Below are positions 62,882 through 64,000 of a DNA stretch of 64,000 nucleotides, in pieces. Numbering within the stretch: position 1 is the stretch's first letter; each line of letters starts with the position of its first letter. The notes beneath the pieces are model-generated. The model saw only the letters and a list, made by a program, of their open reading frames with translations, did no database searches and was not told the origin of the DNA. Where the stretch lies: NCBI GenBank assembly GCA_900554695.1, contig USHV01000005.1, positions 38,284 through 102,283 of the forward strand, in the 5' to 3' direction. Position numbers and translations under genes: made by a program. This DNA is from an uncultured Prevotella sp. (lineage in GTDB: Bacteria > Bacteroidota > Bacteroidia > Bacteroidales > Bacteroidaceae).

Positions 62882-63361
62882 TCAATCGGATTCAGATTCT
62901 ACCTGTAACTTAAGTTTCTCCTGCATCAGGCTGTCGGAAACAGCTTTCAGCTCGTTCTCGTACCCGTAAGCCTGTTTTCTGATCCATTCGATGGCCTTCT
63001 CGTCGCGATGAATATCGAAAACCTTGTTCAGCCAGAGAATATCTTCCGGAGTACACCCACTCCAGGAACGGATGGCACGGAACTTCAGGGCATCGTCTGC
63101 ATATTGCCGGTTAGACTGCCAAAGTCTGATATTTCCCCATAAGGACAGACTGCATACCACTCCCATTCCAACCAAAAGAGAAAATACTTTGCTTGACCTG
63201 ATGTCAAAACTATGCCGGTGAATATGCCTTACGCATGTCGGGATCACTTTTTCTGCCTGTCCGTCAGTAGGTGTTCCGGCCTTCTGTTCCAACTTCCCGT
63301 TTATCATCTCAATCTTGTTCTTGATTTCTTCAAACAAAACATATACATTGTCTTTTTCCAT
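62882..63361 (-). CDS. Small membrane protein linked to the relaxase
   Basis: 159 residues. The N-terminal part is soluble (MEKDNVYVLFEEIKNKIEMINGKLEQ, possibly a coiled coil), then one membrane helix at about residues 60-77 (VFSLLVGMGVVCSLSLW), and a C-terminal helical part of about 80 residues (WLNKVFDIHRDEKAIEWIRKQAYGYENEL). I know such single-helix proteins directly after mobB in Bacteroides mobilizable elements, but no function is assigned. The gene starts 3 bp after the relaxase stop codon, so the pair is co-translated. It could tether the relaxosome to the membrane. Confidence 0.7.
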   Translation of the reverse strand: MEKDNVYVLFEEIKNKIEMINGKLEQKAGTPTDGQAEKVIPTCVRHIHRHSFDIRSSKVFSLLVGMGVVCSLSLWGNIRLWQSNRQYADDALKFRAIRSWSGCTPEDILWLNKVFDIHRDEKAIEWIRKQAYGYENELKAVSDSLMQEKLKLQVESESD

Positions 63362-63364
63362 ACT

Positions 63365-64000
63365 TTACCATCTTATTTTACGTTGTTTTTTCTTTTTCTT
63401 CTTTCTCAAATAATCGTCCGGATAACCTTCAGGTTGTTCCGGTTGCGGGTTCGGTGTGAACAGGCCTAAAGAACCGCTGTATAATTCATTGCCATGCGGT
63501 TCCTGTTGATATGCCGGTTCACTCGGAACAGCTACCTGTCTTTGGGTTTCCGAATGTGGAGGTGTCTTTAATGCGGCATCTATCTTGGAATAGCTGAACT
63601 GCCTGTCAATCTTGGAACCGCTGAAGGAATAGCCGTTCATGATGAACACGATACCCTGTACTTCATCGGATTTTCCCTTGTATTTGAACCGTACATCCAC
63701 TCCCTTTTCGTTTAATCCGGTAATCAGTTCCTTCCAGTTTCCGGCCTTTCTGACTTCCGTTTTAAGCAGACTGTAAAGTTCATACTTTGTCTTGTCCGGC
63801 TCTCTCAAGCGTTCTGTCTTGACATGATCCTTACCCTTGGCCATGTGAAGACCATATTTCAAGGTCAGTTCCTTGCAGATGCGTGCACTCCGTAACCGCT
63901 CGTTTTTGTCGGATATGGTCCTGCCATCATTGTCTATCCGGTTGTAGGCAATATGTATATGGGGATGCTCCTTGTCGAAATGTCTGGCTATAAAGAACTG
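63365..64000 (-). CDS. MobB-type relaxase (C-terminal part)
   Basis: The frame is open to the window edge, giving at least 211 residues of the C-terminal part. Read from the edge: QFFIARHFDKEHPHIHIAYN then RIDNDGRTISDKNERLRSAR. HPHIHI is the metal-binding HUH motif of relaxases, preceded by the usual HxDxxHPH context and followed by NR(I/V). The catalytic tyrosine lies upstream, outside the window. The tail has a proline- and glutamine-rich stretch and ends in a very basic run (RKKKKKKQRKIRW). Relaxases nick the element at oriT to start transfer. No oriT was recognised inside the window. Confidence 0.88.
   Translation of the reverse strand, partial: QFFIARHFDKEHPHIHIAYNRIDNDGRTISDKNERLRSARICKELTLKYGLHMAKGKDHVKTERLREPDKTKYELYSLLKTEVRKAGNWKELITGLNEKGVDVRFKYKGKSDEVQGIVFIMNGYSFSGSKIDRQFSYSKIDAALKTPPHSETQRQVAVPSEPAYQQEPHGNELYSGSLGLFTPNPQPEQPEGYPDDYLRKKKKKKQRKIRW

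Larger units (their letters stand above)
55422..64000. mobile_element. Integrated mobilizable element (left end, continues past the window)
   Basis: The left edge is the tRNA 3'-end fragment at 55402-55421. From exactly this point the DNA turns A+T-rich. Cargo in order is a two-gene unknown module (minus strand), an Xre regulator, a single-chain restriction-modification protein (plus strand), then a small membrane protein and a MobB-type relaxase (minus strand). No integrase is seen; it would be expected to the right. The relaxase but no transfer (tra) genes so far suggests a mobilizable island rather than a self-transmissible one, though the unseen part could change that. Confidence 0.7.

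Overview
The window is a chromosomal stretch from a member of the Bacteroidales, most likely a Prevotella-like organism. The evidence is Bacteroidetes-type promoters (TTG, about 19-20 bp, TAnnTTTG), NigD-like and DUF5723 surface proteins, a LysO transporter split over two genes, the pta-ackA and kbl/tdh arrangements, and secreted proteins that end in a conserved GxNIxxxxDGxxxKVIV-type tail. Most of the DNA looks about half G+C. The segments around 21.7-25.8 kb and 55.4-62.8 kb are visibly A+T-rich.

Layout. 1-2.2 kb: 3' end of a guanine-deaminase-like gene, the split LysO genes and a hydrolase/HAD fusion. 2.2-4.1 kb: a long non-coding stretch with a dispersed repeat and an 88-bp tandem promoter repeat in front of a ZIP metal transporter. 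4.9-9.6 kb: a secreted CotH protein, then divergent kbl and L-threonine dehydrogenase. 9.6-15.3 kb: a leftward run (PASTA protein, RluD-type synthase, Ddl, acyltransferase, NigD-like and DUF3298 lipoproteins) that starts at a clear promoter. 16.4-21.6 kb: rpmH, efp, a glycosyltransferase-radC pair, a DUF59 protein, an LpxH-like phosphoesterase and an SGNH hydrolase. 21.6-25.7 kb: small A+T-rich genes, a dead IS982 transposase and a TonB-plug-like outer-membrane protein. 26-33.5 kb: ackA-pta, cdaA-folP and a GH3 enzyme. 34.4-45.6 kb: a lipoprotein plus DUF5723 pair, a tricorn-like S41 peptidase, murF, a MATE exporter, a DUF4250 protein and an MscS channel. 46.3-53.6 kb: two paralogous glutaminase-A-like secreted proteins, one fused to a GH2 glycosidase.

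55.4 kb to the end: an integrated mobilizable element. Its left edge is a 20-bp fragment of a tRNA 3' end whose old terminator still lies outside the element. It carries a two-gene module of unknown function, an Xre regulator, a single-chain restriction-modification-specificity protein and the C-terminal half of a MobB-type relaxase that runs off the window.

The most unusual signal is non-coding. Six intergenic loci carry arrays with a strict 22-bp period, each unit a dyad of the form CCATTTC-N8-GAAATGG. Three of these sit in a ~385-bp element headed by a perfect 12-bp inverted repeat, and two in elements bracketed by 14-bp palindromes. Other tandem arrays have periods of 44, 66 and 88 bp, all multiples of 22. 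The 66- and 88-bp arrays place repeated promoter sequences directly upstream of genes. I know of no described family with this structure, but I could not search.
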